A stretch of DNA of 64,000 nt from Pseudomonadota bacterium. Lineage in GTDB: Bacteria; Pseudomonadota; Gammaproteobacteria; UBA1113. The stretch spans positions 19,936 through 83,935 of the forward strand of contig JAJYCX010000004.1 of NCBI GenBank assembly GCA_021778015.1. The letters are read 5' to 3'. Both the position numbers and the translations under genes were made by a program. The notes under the pieces are model-generated. The model had not been told where the DNA came from and ran no database searches. It saw only the letters and a program-made list of their open reading frames with translations. How positions within the stretch are numbered: position 1 is the first letter of the stretch; each line of letters opens with the position of its first letter. Shown in pieces: positions 55,616 to 64,000 of the stretch.

Positions 55616-55740
55616 TGTCTTATCCTAGGTTGGTGTACAGGATGTACTGATCCAAAGGAAGTGGATTGCTTAGGGAGAACAGTGTAAAAAGCGCTGCCAC
55701 GGAATGCAGCGTGGGGAAGGGTGGGCAACCACCCTTTTTC
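55616..55740 (+). ncRNA. RsmY/RsmZ-like CsrA-binding small RNA
   Basis: About 125 nt, plus strand. Three hairpins each show GGA in the loop: GTAC-AGGAT-GTAC (55635-55647), ATCCA-AAGGAAG-TGGAT (55650-55666) and CGCTGC-CACGGAAT-GCAGCG (55692-55711). More GGA motifs occur between them (AGGGAG near 55672, GGGGAAG near 55713). It ends in a terminator. GGA-loop hairpins are the CsrA/RsmA recognition element, and sRNAs of this build titrate CsrA under LetA/GacA control. No open frame overlaps. Assigned from structure alone; RsmY versus RsmZ cannot be decided. Confidence 0.72.
55717..55740 (+). terminator. Rho-independent terminator of the GGA-hairpin sRNA
   Basis: AAGGGTGG (55717-55724), GCAA tetraloop, CCACCCTT (55729-55736), then TTTCTT. 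Confidence 0.88.
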
Positions 55741-55762
55741 TTATACCCTTCTGCTGTGAGTA

Positions 55763-56167
55763 TCACCAGCAATCTGCTGCGACCGCATTAGCTCCTGTAA
55801 AACCGCGTTGTCCCAATTGATTCATCGTTAACGTGCCACAGCTATCGTTGCTTTGTGCATCTGTGGGTGTGGCATTGACTGTGAAAGTATTGCCTGAAAG
55901 ATTGTTAATGCTCAAAGTATAGTAACCCTCTGGTGAAGTTTCTTTTACACCCAACTGCGCTAAAGTAGCTCCCTCATAACTTTTATTTTCACTAAAATAT
56001 TGATCCATACGATGTGATAAATCCAACAACGCACTTTGCCCATCACTGCGTCTACCGCGCTCTACATATGCCGTATAACTAGGATAAGCAATGCTCGCCA
56101 AGATGCCGATAATGGCAATGACAATTATGAGTTCAATCAAGGTAAAACCAGCAGAACGGTATTTCAT
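55763..56167 (-). CDS. Type IV pilin, PilE-like minor pilin
   Basis: 134 residues from ATG 56167. Prepilin leader MKYRSAG followed by FTLIELIIVIAIIGILASIA: cleavage after G7, and Glu at mature position 5. Mature body YPSYTAYVERGRRSDGQSAL and two cysteines near the end (NDSCGTLT, AADCW) for the C-terminal disulfide loop. Processed by PilD and inserted in the inner membrane. A start at 56245 would add 26 residues in front of the leader and is rejected. With comEC and radA it supports a DNA-uptake pilus; no other pilin genes are in view. Confidence 0.9.
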   Translation of the reverse strand: MKYRSAGFTLIELIIVIAIIGILASIAYPSYTAYVERGRRSDGQSALLDLSHRMDQYFSENKSYEGATLAQLGVKETSPEGYYTLSINNLSGNTFTVNATPTDAQSNDSCGTLTMNQLGQRGFTGANAVAADCW

Positions 56168-56272
56168 ATTGAGAAGCTCCTTTATTTTTGCGTAGTTTAG
56201 GACAAAAAAGGGGGACTGGCAAGAATACAATGAAATAGACATCATATATTTATATTAAAATAGATAAATATT

Positions 56273-56293
56273 TTTGTAAACTAGGTTTACAAA
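56273..56293. promoter_or_regulatory. Perfect palindrome with 9-bp arms at a small ORF start
   Basis: TTTGTAAAC (56273-56281), TAG, GTTTACAAA (56285-56293). The last A begins the ATG of a 30-codon frame (56293-56385). Operator-like; regulator unknown. Confidence 0.4.
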
Positions 56294-56385
56294 TGGAGCA
56301 GAAACAGGACTTTTTTAGTCGTTATAAAATAGTAGAAAATTTATCTTTTAGTGGGCAATCAATGCCATTTTGCTTAGAAATATAG
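56293..56385 (+). CDS. Possible 30-residue peptide
   Basis: Reads MEQKQDFFSRYKIV, then ENLSFSGQSMPFCLEI, stop TAG at 56383-56385. It has no clear Shine-Dalgarno, and the ATG lies at the edge of a palindrome. No homologue recognised. It may be a leader peptide or chance; reported because of the tight operator position. Confidence 0.2.
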   Translation: MEQKQDFFSRYKIVENLSFSGQSMPFCLEI

Positions 56386-56412
56386 ATGTTGTCTCCCTCT
56401 TTCTAACAAAAA

Positions 56413-56440
56413 GTACAGACACGATTTATCGTGTCTGTAC
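56413..56440 (-). terminator. Rho-independent terminator of the Thr/Pro-linker membrane protein gene
   Basis: GTACAGACACGAT (56413-56425), loop TT, ATCGTGTCTGTAC (56428-56440): perfect 13-bp stem. On the minus strand it is followed by TTTTTG. Confidence 0.88.
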
Positions 56441-56452
56441 AGAATTGAAATT

Positions 56453-57007
56453 TCAGTGGGAATGGGCGGAACAAGTCGGTGTCTTTTTAAGCGAGGCTTT
56501 TTCGCTCGCGTTAGTATCTCCAGTACATTTTCTACGAATAGTAAAAAAACAAGCTGCTGCCGCCAGACTAATAGCCGATGCAGCCAAAACTGTAGATACC
56601 ACTTTACCAGCTTCGCCGATGTCATTATGATTTTTTGTTGGAGTTGGGGTGGGAGTTGGAGTAGGTATTGAAACTGGAGTAAGCGTGACGGGTGGTTGAA
56701 GCTCCTTGATTGGCGTTGAATTGGTTTGAGCCTGAGTTTCGTTATGGATAGTTGAGCTAGAAGTATGATTTCTAGTTCTATCACCTCGATTCGGTGGAGT
56801 AGCACTAACTCCGTCTATCAATGCACCGCTTATTATCAATGTACCTATGCATCCAAAAAAGAACAGTTTCGTGTGATTTACACTTCCATTTTCCTTGGCC
56901 CAGGACTTAACGTTACTTGGATTTTTCTGTGTATTAGAATAGTGATTACCAATTCTTTCCCAGTGTTGTGCTCCATTTACTGCATTGTTAAATTTATTTT
57001 TTCCCAT
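56453..57007 (-). CDS. Two-TM protein with Thr/Pro linker, unknown
   Basis: 184 residues from ATG 57007 (MGKNKFNNAVNGAQHWERIG). Membrane segment 1 is KLFFFGCIGTLIISGALIDG (about 47-66), then a long polar linker (TPPNRGDRTRNHTSSST, ending in a TPTPTPTPT run near 137-145), and membrane segment 2 VVSTVLAASAISLAAAACFF (about 156-175), then a basic tail (TIRRKCTG). N-terminus Asn/Lys-rich. The open frame runs 159 bases further upstream with poor codon support. Effector-like hairpin topology, but function unknown. Ends in a strong terminator. Confidence 0.65.
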   Translation of the reverse strand: MGKNKFNNAVNGAQHWERIGNHYSNTQKNPSNVKSWAKENGSVNHTKLFFFGCIGTLIISGALIDGVSATPPNRGDRTRNHTSSSTIHNETQAQTNSTPIKELQPPVTLTPVSIPTPTPTPTPTKNHNDIGEAGKVVSTVLAASAISLAAAACFFTIRRKCTGDTNASEKASLKKTPTCSAHSH

Positions 57008-57310
57008 GTTGTTTTTATTCCATTTAATGAATTGATTTTTATAAGAAATCGCGGTATTTTTTGTAAAAGATCTTATTTTAACTAGCACATACATTTTTTT
57101 AACTGTAAGAAATGTAACAGTTCTTAACACAAATGGCAATTTAGCAAAAGGACTACCCAATTGCAAATTGTTCTTGTTAAAAAATACACAAAACTTTTAT
57201 TTGTGTTCAATAGATGAACTATAAAAAGACCGATTGGATTATGATATAGCGGTGAAATGAGCGCTGTACTCAAATATGGTATTATGTCGCATCCAACAAA
57301 AGAGGTTTAT

Positions 57311-58252
57311 ATGTGGTTTAAAAATATACTAGCGTATCGCGTGCTGAGTCCATTTGAATACAATGCCGAAGAATTACATGAATTATTGGCCGACTTGCCC
57401 AGCAGGCCTTGTGGGCAATTAGAACATTTGACTATCGGTTGGGCACCGCCAATGGGAGTAGGGCACGATCGTTTAACGCATGAAGCGGCGGGTTGTATTA
57501 TGCTGGCATTGCGCAAAGAAGAAAAATTATTACCGCAAAGTGTGGTGCGTGAACAAGTGCAACAAAAATTATTAGCCTTAGAACAAGAAGGGCGTAAGGC
57601 CAGTGCCAGAGATAAACGCGCATTACAAGAAGAAGTGACTCTGCATTTATTGCCTAGGGCTTTTACTAAGGGGGATGTCACGTATGCTTATTTTGACAAG
57701 CGTCATCAATGGCTGATAATAGACACCGGTCGTCGTGCTAAAGCTGAAGAATTTATTATTTTATTGAAAAAATCGTTGCCTAATATTCAATTGGAAGCCG
57801 TCAGTGTGGAAAATGCTATTAGCCGTACCCTAACGCAATGGGCGATTGAAGGCAGAGCAGCTGAGGGTTTTGAATTTAACGATTACTGCGAATTGCGTGA
57901 TCCTCGTCAGGCTAAAAATATCATTAAATGTTTAAATCAAGCGGTAGAAAGTGAAGAAGTTACGCAACACCTATTAGCAGGGAAGGAATTATTCCGCGCC
58001 AAATTCGTGTGGCGTGAACGCTTGAATTTTATTTTAGAAGACGATTTTAGCATTAAGCGCATTCAGTTTACTGACCTCATACAAGAAGAAGCGGTGGAAG
58101 TGAGCACTGAAACCACGGTAGATCAATTCGATGCTGAATTTGTATTGTGTAGTGGTGAATTTGCAGCGCTTTTACCTGCTTTATTGGCTGCTTTAGACGG
58201 GGTGGAAGAAAAGGCGGTATTGCCTACGAAAAAAGAACGTGTAATTGCGTAG
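57311..58252 (+). CDS. rdgC: Recombination-associated protein RdgC
   Basis: 313 residues. Ring-shaped dimer that binds dsDNA and limits RecA activity. Seen: MWFKNILAYRVL at the N-terminus, GWAPPMG (about 46-52), EKLLPQSVVREQVQQKL (about 75-91), GRKASARDKRALQEEV (about 96-111), FTKGDVTYAYFDKRHQWLII (about 117-136) and WRERLNFILEDDFSIKRIQF. ATG 57311 follows AGAGGT; an earlier in-frame start at 57257 adds 18 non-family residues. The 300-bp gap upstream is AT-rich and shows no gene. Confidence 0.96.
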   Translation: MWFKNILAYRVLSPFEYNAEELHELLADLPSRPCGQLEHLTIGWAPPMGVGHDRLTHEAAGCIMLALRKEEKLLPQSVVREQVQQKLLALEQEGRKASARDKRALQEEVTLHLLPRAFTKGDVTYAYFDKRHQWLIIDTGRRAKAEEFIILLKKSLPNIQLEAVSVENAISRTLTQWAIEGRAAEGFEFNDYCELRDPRQAKNIIKCLNQAVESEEVTQHLLAGKELFRAKFVWRERLNFILEDDFSIKRIQFTDLIQEEAVEVSTETTVDQFDAEFVLCSGEFAALLPALLAALDGVEEKAVLPTKKERVIA

Positions 58253-58259
58253 ATATTAA

Positions 58260-58390
58260 TATACTCACAGCAGTGGATTCTATAGGGTAGAAGACTAGCT
58301 CTCGAGAACCAGGAGTGACGTACTTATGTCATATACTGGGTGCGAGATGGGCGTAGGCAACAAAGCCTAAAGGTCAAATGCGAAGAGTAC
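58260..58390 (+). repeat. Family B repeat between rdgC and the hydrolase gene
   Basis: Starts TATACTCACAGCAGTGG and ends GCAACAAAGCCTAAAG ... GCGAAGAGTAC, 131 bp; diverged copy of the element at 15279 and 35341. Confidence 0.7.
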
Positions 58391-58403
58391 AAGGAGATAA
58401 AAA

Positions 58404-59228
58404 ATGCCATTTATGACAATCAACGGTCGTCAGTTACATTACCTGGATGAAGGTGAGGGTTTCCCCATATTATTTGGCCATAGCTTTTTATGGAATGCAC
58501 ACATGTGGAAACCACAAATAGAAGCATTATCGCAGCATTATCGTTGTTTGGTCGTTGATTTATGGGATCATGGTCAGTCGGATCATCTCAATGTCGAACG
58601 CTATACTATGTCTGAATTGGCCAATGATTATTGGCAATTTACACAAGCCTTGGGCTTGGAGCAATTCGCAGTTGTAGGCTTATCGGTAGGCGGCATGTGG
58701 GGTGTACAATTAACACTAGATCATCCTGAAGCGGTCAGCGCTTTAGTCATTATGGATACCTATGTAGGGGCTGAACCTAAAGTGACCCAAGAAACATATT
58801 TGGGACTGTTAGCCGCAATGCGAGCGCATAAAGGAGTTTCTGAGGCATTAGCCAATATAATCGCGCCCATATTTTTTTCGCCTAAGACTTGTGTGAATAA
58901 TCCCAAAATGGTCCAGGACTTCAAAGCACATTTAATGGCTTTTCCTGCAGACAATATTCCTGGCATTGCCACTCTAGGCCATATGATTTTCACTCGCGAT
59001 TGTTTGCTGGCACGTTTATCAGAAATTAAGCAACCGACTTTGGTAGTCGTTGGTGCGGATGATCAGCCTAGACCACCAGCAGAAGCCAAAGATATGGCCG
59101 ACCGATTGTGTAATGGAAAGTTAGAGGTGATTAAAGATGCGGGACATATCGCCAACTTAGAACAAGCAGAAGAAGTGACGAAGCTACTCAGTTCATTTTT
59201 AGAAAGCCAGATTGTATATTCATCATAA
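58404..59228 (+). CDS. Alpha/beta-hydrolase fold protein
   Basis: 274 residues. Cytoplasmic hydrolase of the RsbQ/lactonase-like branch. Seen: PILFGHSFLWNAHMW (oxyanion region), VVDLWDHGQSDH (about 50-61), nucleophile elbow GLSVGG (92-97; Ser94), acid in VVVGADDQPRPPAEA (about 213-227) and catalytic His in DAGHIANLEQ (about 247-256). The substrate cannot be predicted. SD AAGGAG 9 bases before the ATG. Confidence 0.87.
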   Translation: MPFMTINGRQLHYLDEGEGFPILFGHSFLWNAHMWKPQIEALSQHYRCLVVDLWDHGQSDHLNVERYTMSELANDYWQFTQALGLEQFAVVGLSVGGMWGVQLTLDHPEAVSALVIMDTYVGAEPKVTQETYLGLLAAMRAHKGVSEALANIIAPIFFSPKTCVNNPKMVQDFKAHLMAFPADNIPGIATLGHMIFTRDCLLARLSEIKQPTLVVVGADDQPRPPAEAKDMADRLCNGKLEVIKDAGHIANLEQAEEVTKLLSSFLESQIVYSS

Positions 59229-59232
59229 TTTT

Positions 59233-59262
59233 GTCGACCTTCGGTAGAGGACAACAGGATTC
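59233..59262. repeat. Family A fragment
   Basis: GTCGACCTTCGGTAGAGGAC keeps only part of the palindromic core. Directly after the hydrolase gene. Confidence 0.4.
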
Positions 59263-59280
59263 TAAAAACCATTAACCCAT

Positions 59281-59318
59281 AAAAAAAGCCACAAATCCCG
59301 AAGAATTTGTGGCTTTTT
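59281..59318. terminator. Bidirectional terminator between the hydrolase and histone-like genes
   Basis: A7, stem GCCACAAAT (59288-59296) / ATTTGTGGC (59305-59313), T5. Works in both directions for the convergent genes. Confidence 0.88.
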
Positions 59319-59343
59319 GGCTATTTTTTAGCTAAAAAAGCAT

Positions 59344-60027
59344 TTAGCTTGCTACAGCAACCGAACGGTGCTTAGCAGTACGTTTAGCCTTGCGAGCGGC
59401 TGTAGGACGCTTTTTAGCAGCCACAGTTTTGTGGGCTTTACGCGCTACAGTTTTTTTCGCAGTGCTTTTTTTGACGCCAGTCTTTTTAGCGACGCTTTTC
59501 TTAGCACCAGATTTCTTAGCCGTAGTTTTCTTTACGGTAGATTTCTTAGCAGTGCTTTTCTTAGCAACGCTTTTCTTAGCGACTTTCTTTTTAGCGCCAG
59601 CTTTCTTGGCAGTGCTCTTTTTTACACCAGATTTCTTAGCCGTAGTTTTCTTTACGGTAGATTTCTTAGCGCTAGACTTCTTCTTTTTAGTCGTCTTTTT
59701 AGCACCTTTAGACAATGAAGCTTCAGCTTTTTTGAATGCGGCTATAGCTTCTTGTACGCCTTTATTATAAGCTGCGGCTAATTGCTTTTTCAACTCAGCA
59801 GCGGCAGCGGCCCTGATCTTAGCGATCTTCTTTGCTGCTTCCTTTCTAGCTGCGGCTACTTTCTTTGCCACGACTTGCATTTGTTTCTTCAAAGCATGCT
59901 CGCGTTTGCTTACACCCTTTGAAGCCACTGCTTTACGTGACGCCTTTTTAGCTACGCTCTTACGGGCAACTTTAGCCTTTGCAGGTTTAGTTGCTGTCTT
60001 TGCGTGTTTACGTATGGACTTTGCCAT
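59344..60027 (-). CDS. Histone H1-like Lys/Ala-rich DNA-binding protein
   Basis: 227 residues, extremely basic. The N-terminal segment is Lys/Ala/Arg-rich (KSIRKHAKTATKPAKAKVAR). A central helix (about 45-100: KQMQVVAKKVAAARKEAAKK, AAYNKGVQEAIAAFKKAE) has coiled-coil character. The C-terminal half is tandem pentad-like repeats (KKSTVKKTTAKKSGVKKSTA). Resembles bacterial histone H1 homologues such as Chlamydia Hc2 and Coxiella Hq1, which condense the nucleoid in dormant forms. The function is inferred. The tandem repeats make the region prone to slippage. Promoter region holds an inverted repeat at 60061. Confidence 0.82.
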   Translation of the reverse strand: MAKSIRKHAKTATKPAKAKVARKSVAKKASRKAVASKGVSKREHALKKQMQVVAKKVAAARKEAAKKIAKIRAAAAAELKKQLAAAYNKGVQEAIAAFKKAEASLSKGAKKTTKKKKSSAKKSTVKKTTAKKSGVKKSTAKKAGAKKKVAKKSVAKKSTAKKSTVKKTTAKKSGAKKSVAKKTGVKKSTAKKTVARKAHKTVAAKKRPTAARKAKRTAKHRSVAVAS

Positions 60028-60060
60028 CTTGTCTTCTCCTTGATTACCACTACAGTTAAA

Positions 60061-60092
60061 GTTACGATAAAGAACGAATTCATTATCGTAAC
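60061..60092. promoter_or_regulatory. Perfect 10-bp inverted repeat before the histone-like gene
   Basis: GTTACGATAA (60061-60070), 12-base spacer, TTATCGTAAC (60083-60092), 34-65 bases upstream of the start. Operator or 5'-UTR hairpin. The rest of the 329-bp gap to ligA is very AT-rich, with no gene seen. Confidence 0.5.
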
Positions 60093-60353
60093 GTGATCAC
60101 CAGTAAAGATAGCACATTTTTTTTATGTCAACACGGTTTTGGAGAAAAAACAGTAAATATTTTCATAAATTTACCGTTTTTAGTGCTATCCCTAGCCGGT
60201 AAGAGCTAGTTTACAGTGAAAAAAAGGAAAATTAAATATATTTTTTTGGAAAATCCATAAAAATTTACAAAAATTTGTTTTTTTTGATATGAAAAAGTGC
60301 TTTTTGGGATGATAATGAAGGACAATAGGCAGAGATTGTTTAGATGAGAGTGA

Positions 60354-62396
<2,043 letters not shown>

Positions 62397-62401
62397 AGCG
62401 A

Positions 62402-62448
62402 GCCGCGACTGTCAGATAGTAACCGAGCCGCGACCGTTAGGGAGCGGA
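62402..62448 (+). repeat. Family D repeats after ligA, tandem
   Basis: AGCCGCGACTGTCAGATAG, then GAGCCGCGACCGTTAGGGAG. Two GAGCCGCGAC units directly after the ligA stop, and a partial one (GCGCGACTGAAGCG) overlapping it. The second is 24/24 identical to 50223-50246. Confidence 0.65.
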
Positions 62449-62581
62449 TGATTGAGATATCTGCTAAAAGTGGCAAAAAGTCGACAGGCCGGTACAAAAA
62501 TAGACCAAATTAGGCTATACTTCTATACAAGGGCGTTTTTGGCAAGAAAGCCAGCGCATTTTATAGCGGGGGGTAAATCCA

Positions 62582-63037
62582 ATGGCATCTGTCACTGTGC
62601 AGCACTACCTAGATGATTCGCATGCGCGTTATGTGAGTATCACGCATACACCCGTTTATACCGCACAAGAAACTGCTGAAGCGGCCCATGTCTCCGGATA
62701 TCAATATGCCAAGGTGGTAATAGTCAAGGTGAAAAATAAGTTGACTATGTTAGTGGTACCTGCCTGTGAACGTATAGACATCCCGTATTTGAAAAAAATA
62801 TTTTCCACTTCAACCGTGGAGTTGGTGGCAGAAAAAGAATTTAGCAAACGTTTTCCAGATTGTGATCGGGGTGCAATCCCACCTTTCGGTCATTTATACC
62901 AAATGCCAGTGTATGTATCACGAGTATTTCACGCCGATCGCGCTATTGTTTTTAATGCGGGATTACATAATGAGGCAATACAAATGCCTTATAGATATTT
63001 CATTGGTCTTATTGATCCAGATGGGTATATAGACTAA
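62582..63037 (+). CDS. YbaK/EbsC-type aminoacyl-tRNA deacylase domain protein
   Basis: 151 residues. Free-standing editing domain related to the ProRS INS domain. Seen: YLDDSHARYVSITHTPVYTA, TAEAAHVSGYQYAKVVIVKV (about 33-52, with the K of the active site), LVVPACERID, FPDCDRGAIPPFGHLYQMPV (about 99-118) and VFNAGLHNEAI. Hydrolyses mischarged tRNA; its amino-acid specificity is not clear. Overlaps the Rieske gene by 4 bases, tail to tail. Confidence 0.87.
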   Translation: MASVTVQHYLDDSHARYVSITHTPVYTAQETAEAAHVSGYQYAKVVIVKVKNKLTMLVVPACERIDIPYLKKIFSTSTVELVAEKEFSKRFPDCDRGAIPPFGHLYQMPVYVSRVFHADRAIVFNAGLHNEAIQMPYRYFIGLIDPDGYID

Positions 63038-63354
63038 ATTAATTCGACCTCTACTTCAATCATCCCATTTTGGATACGGGTAGGAAAAGCTTTGATGTCT
63101 TCATAAGCGGGTGGAGTGGTGACCTCGCCGGTTTTAACGCAAAAACGCGCGCCGTGACGCGGGCAGACTATTTCATCCCCATCTAATTGACCATCAGCTA
63201 AATTGCCACCGTCGTGTGTGCACAGATCTTGTATGGCGTAGATATCGCCTTCCAGGTTGATGATAAGCAATTCTTCTACGCCCGTATCAAAGGTAATCCA
63301 TTCCCCTGCAGGAATATCCTCTCGTGCGCACACTGTAAGCCAATGTGTAACCAT
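63034..63354 (-). CDS. Rieske-type [2Fe-2S] ferredoxin
   Basis: 106 residues. Rieske ligands C45, H47 (CTHDGG) and C64, H67 (CPRHGARF), with 16 residues between the pairs. Resembles NirD/ferredoxin subunits of non-heme iron oxygenases (MTHWLTVCAREDIPAGE-like start). It has no oxygenase neighbour; in related bacteria such a gene accompanies Fe-S assembly genes, so a general electron-transfer role is likely (inference). Confidence 0.9.
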   Translation of the reverse strand: MVTHWLTVCAREDIPAGEWITFDTGVEELLIINLEGDIYAIQDLCTHDGGNLADGQLDGDEIVCPRHGARFCVKTGEVTTPPAYEDIKAFPTRIQNGMIEVEVELI

Positions 63355-63447
63355 AGTATCTCCAGCATCATCTTAATCGTATGAGCAGTATATCCTAATG
63401 GCCCGTCAAGATGCGAGGGCTATGCTAATGCTTTTTTCAAAGAAATG

Positions 63448-63456
63448 TGATATATT
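63448..63456 (+). promoter_or_regulatory. Extended -10 promoter of the last gene
   Basis: TGaTATATT (63448-63456), 42 bases before the ATG; similar to the gyrB promoter element TGaTATAAT. Confidence 0.4.
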
Positions 63457-63497
63457 GCCGCGCTCTAAAAATATCTATATAATAAAGAAGGAAATAT

Positions 63498-64000
63498 TAT
63501 GACTATAAGTCGCCGTGCTATCAAACGCTATATCGAACATTTTCTTAGGTACTCTGCAAGCGTTAATTATAAGAATATCACCCTTAGTCTGATGACCGTG
63601 GGAGCAGCTGAGTGGTTTTCTCTGAACTCTAACTATATTCGCCAAGGCCTGATCCAGCAATATTTATTTTTGACATTTCAATCATTTCCAGCTATTAGTC
63701 TCTTATTACCCAACCCACCAGACTTTGACATTTATAGGGAAATGGAAATGGCAGATACCATTCATTATATTTGTAACACCAGTGCTATATCTTTTTTTTC
63801 GCCTAGTGGTGCGGAGCTTCTTAGAGATGCTTTACCGCTAGAATTTATGTCCTCAGAGGGTTTGGCGACTATCGATAATGTCCTTAGAATATTGTTATAT
63901 TGTTCAACTCTTAAATTTTTTATCGATGCTATTCCACCGTTTATGCCAAAAGGAATCGATCTATATGGAGCCCTGTTACACTCTTTGATGAACCAGCAAA
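63498..64000 (+). CDS. Unknown protein, 5' part (runs off the window)
   Basis: Open from ATG 63498 (AGAAGG 7 bases upstream) through the last base, at least 167 codons with no stop. N-terminus MTISRRAIKRYIEHFLRYSA, then SLMTVGAAEWFSLNSNYIRQ, a moderately hydrophobic region (QQYLFLTFQSFPAISLLLPN), HYICNTSAISFFSPSGAELL and LLYCSTLKFFIDAIPPFMPK. I recognise no family. Helical and partly hydrophobic, without a signal peptide. Base composition resembles the effector-like genes more than the metabolic ones. Confidence 0.65.

Noticed and set aside
59368..59770. Phe/Leu/Ser-rich plus-strand frames opposite the histone-like gene
   Set aside because: Antisense of AAG/GCT-rich repeats; the bidirectional terminator ends just upstream.

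Overview
The window looks like the chromosome of a gammaproteobacterium, most plausibly a host-associated member of the Legionellales (Legionella/Coxiella/Rickettsiella/Berkiella side). This is inferred from protein style and context, not from a database search. Pointers are a very large NAD-glutamate dehydrogenase, the order msbA-lpxK-PAPS-reductase-like-fdxA-tsaB, the unbroken run sdhCDAB-sucABCD with gltA divergent, histone-H1-like Lys/Ala proteins, several effector-like low-complexity or ankyrin-like proteins, and an RsmY/Z-type sRNA locus with a LetA-type box. The base composition looks moderately AT-rich by eye.

Layout. 1-1.2 kb: tandem MITE-like repeats and a coiled-coil protein. 1.2-9.2 kb: POT transporter, gyrB, dapB, DMT transporter, rpmE, MFS transporter. 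9.2-15.0 kb: an inverted-repeat element, folK-pcnB, a small unknown protein, radA, an Smr-domain gene and an SDR. 15.0-16.9 kb: tRNA-Gly, tRNA-Cys, a 125-bp tandem repeat, tRNA-Leu, a decayed gene and an LpxL/HtrB acyltransferase. 17.0-22.3 kb: comEC, a DUF2520-type dehydrogenase and a Pro/Gln/Tyr-rich repeat protein. 22.4-27.1 kb: msbA, lpxK, a PAPS-reductase-like protein, fdxA, tsaB. 27.3-35.3 kb: NAD-GDH, a Lys/Ala/Pro-rich protein, kbl-tdh. 35.5-40.3 kb: fau, a duplicated 6S RNA gene whose two copies bracket an AAA+ ATPase gene (with three evenly spaced palindromes) and a Ser-tailed small protein, then an ankyrin-like protein. 40.3-52.3 kb: gltA, a lipoprotein, and the TCA cluster sdhCDAB-sucAB-sucCD. 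52.5-57.0 kb: an orphan GspE/PilB-type ATPase, an MFS permease, a DnaA-box hairpin, an RsmY/Z-like sRNA, a minor type IV pilin and a two-TM Thr/Pro-rich protein. 57.3-64 kb: rdgC, an alpha/beta hydrolase, a histone-H1-like gene, ligA, a YbaK-type deacylase, a Rieske ferredoxin, and a gene running off the end.

The genes mostly serve core metabolism: the TCA cycle fed by glutamate (GDH) and threonine (tdh/kbl), lipid A biosynthesis and export (lpxL, lpxK, msbA), DNA topology and repair (gyrB, radA, rdgC, ligA), and DNA uptake with type IV pilus parts (comEC, pilin, ATPase). Intergenic regions are rich in four repeat families. The 250-bp-class MITE-like element (family A) often abuts stop codons and shares its terminal ATAT with its neighbour when tandem.

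The strongest non-coding signals are two. First, two 208-bp identical copies of a 6S RNA gene, each with its own promoter. Second, an sRNA whose three hairpin loops each present GGA, preceded by a LetA/GacA-type palindrome, which fits a CsrA-sequestering regulator. Neither call has been tested by covariance search or expression data.
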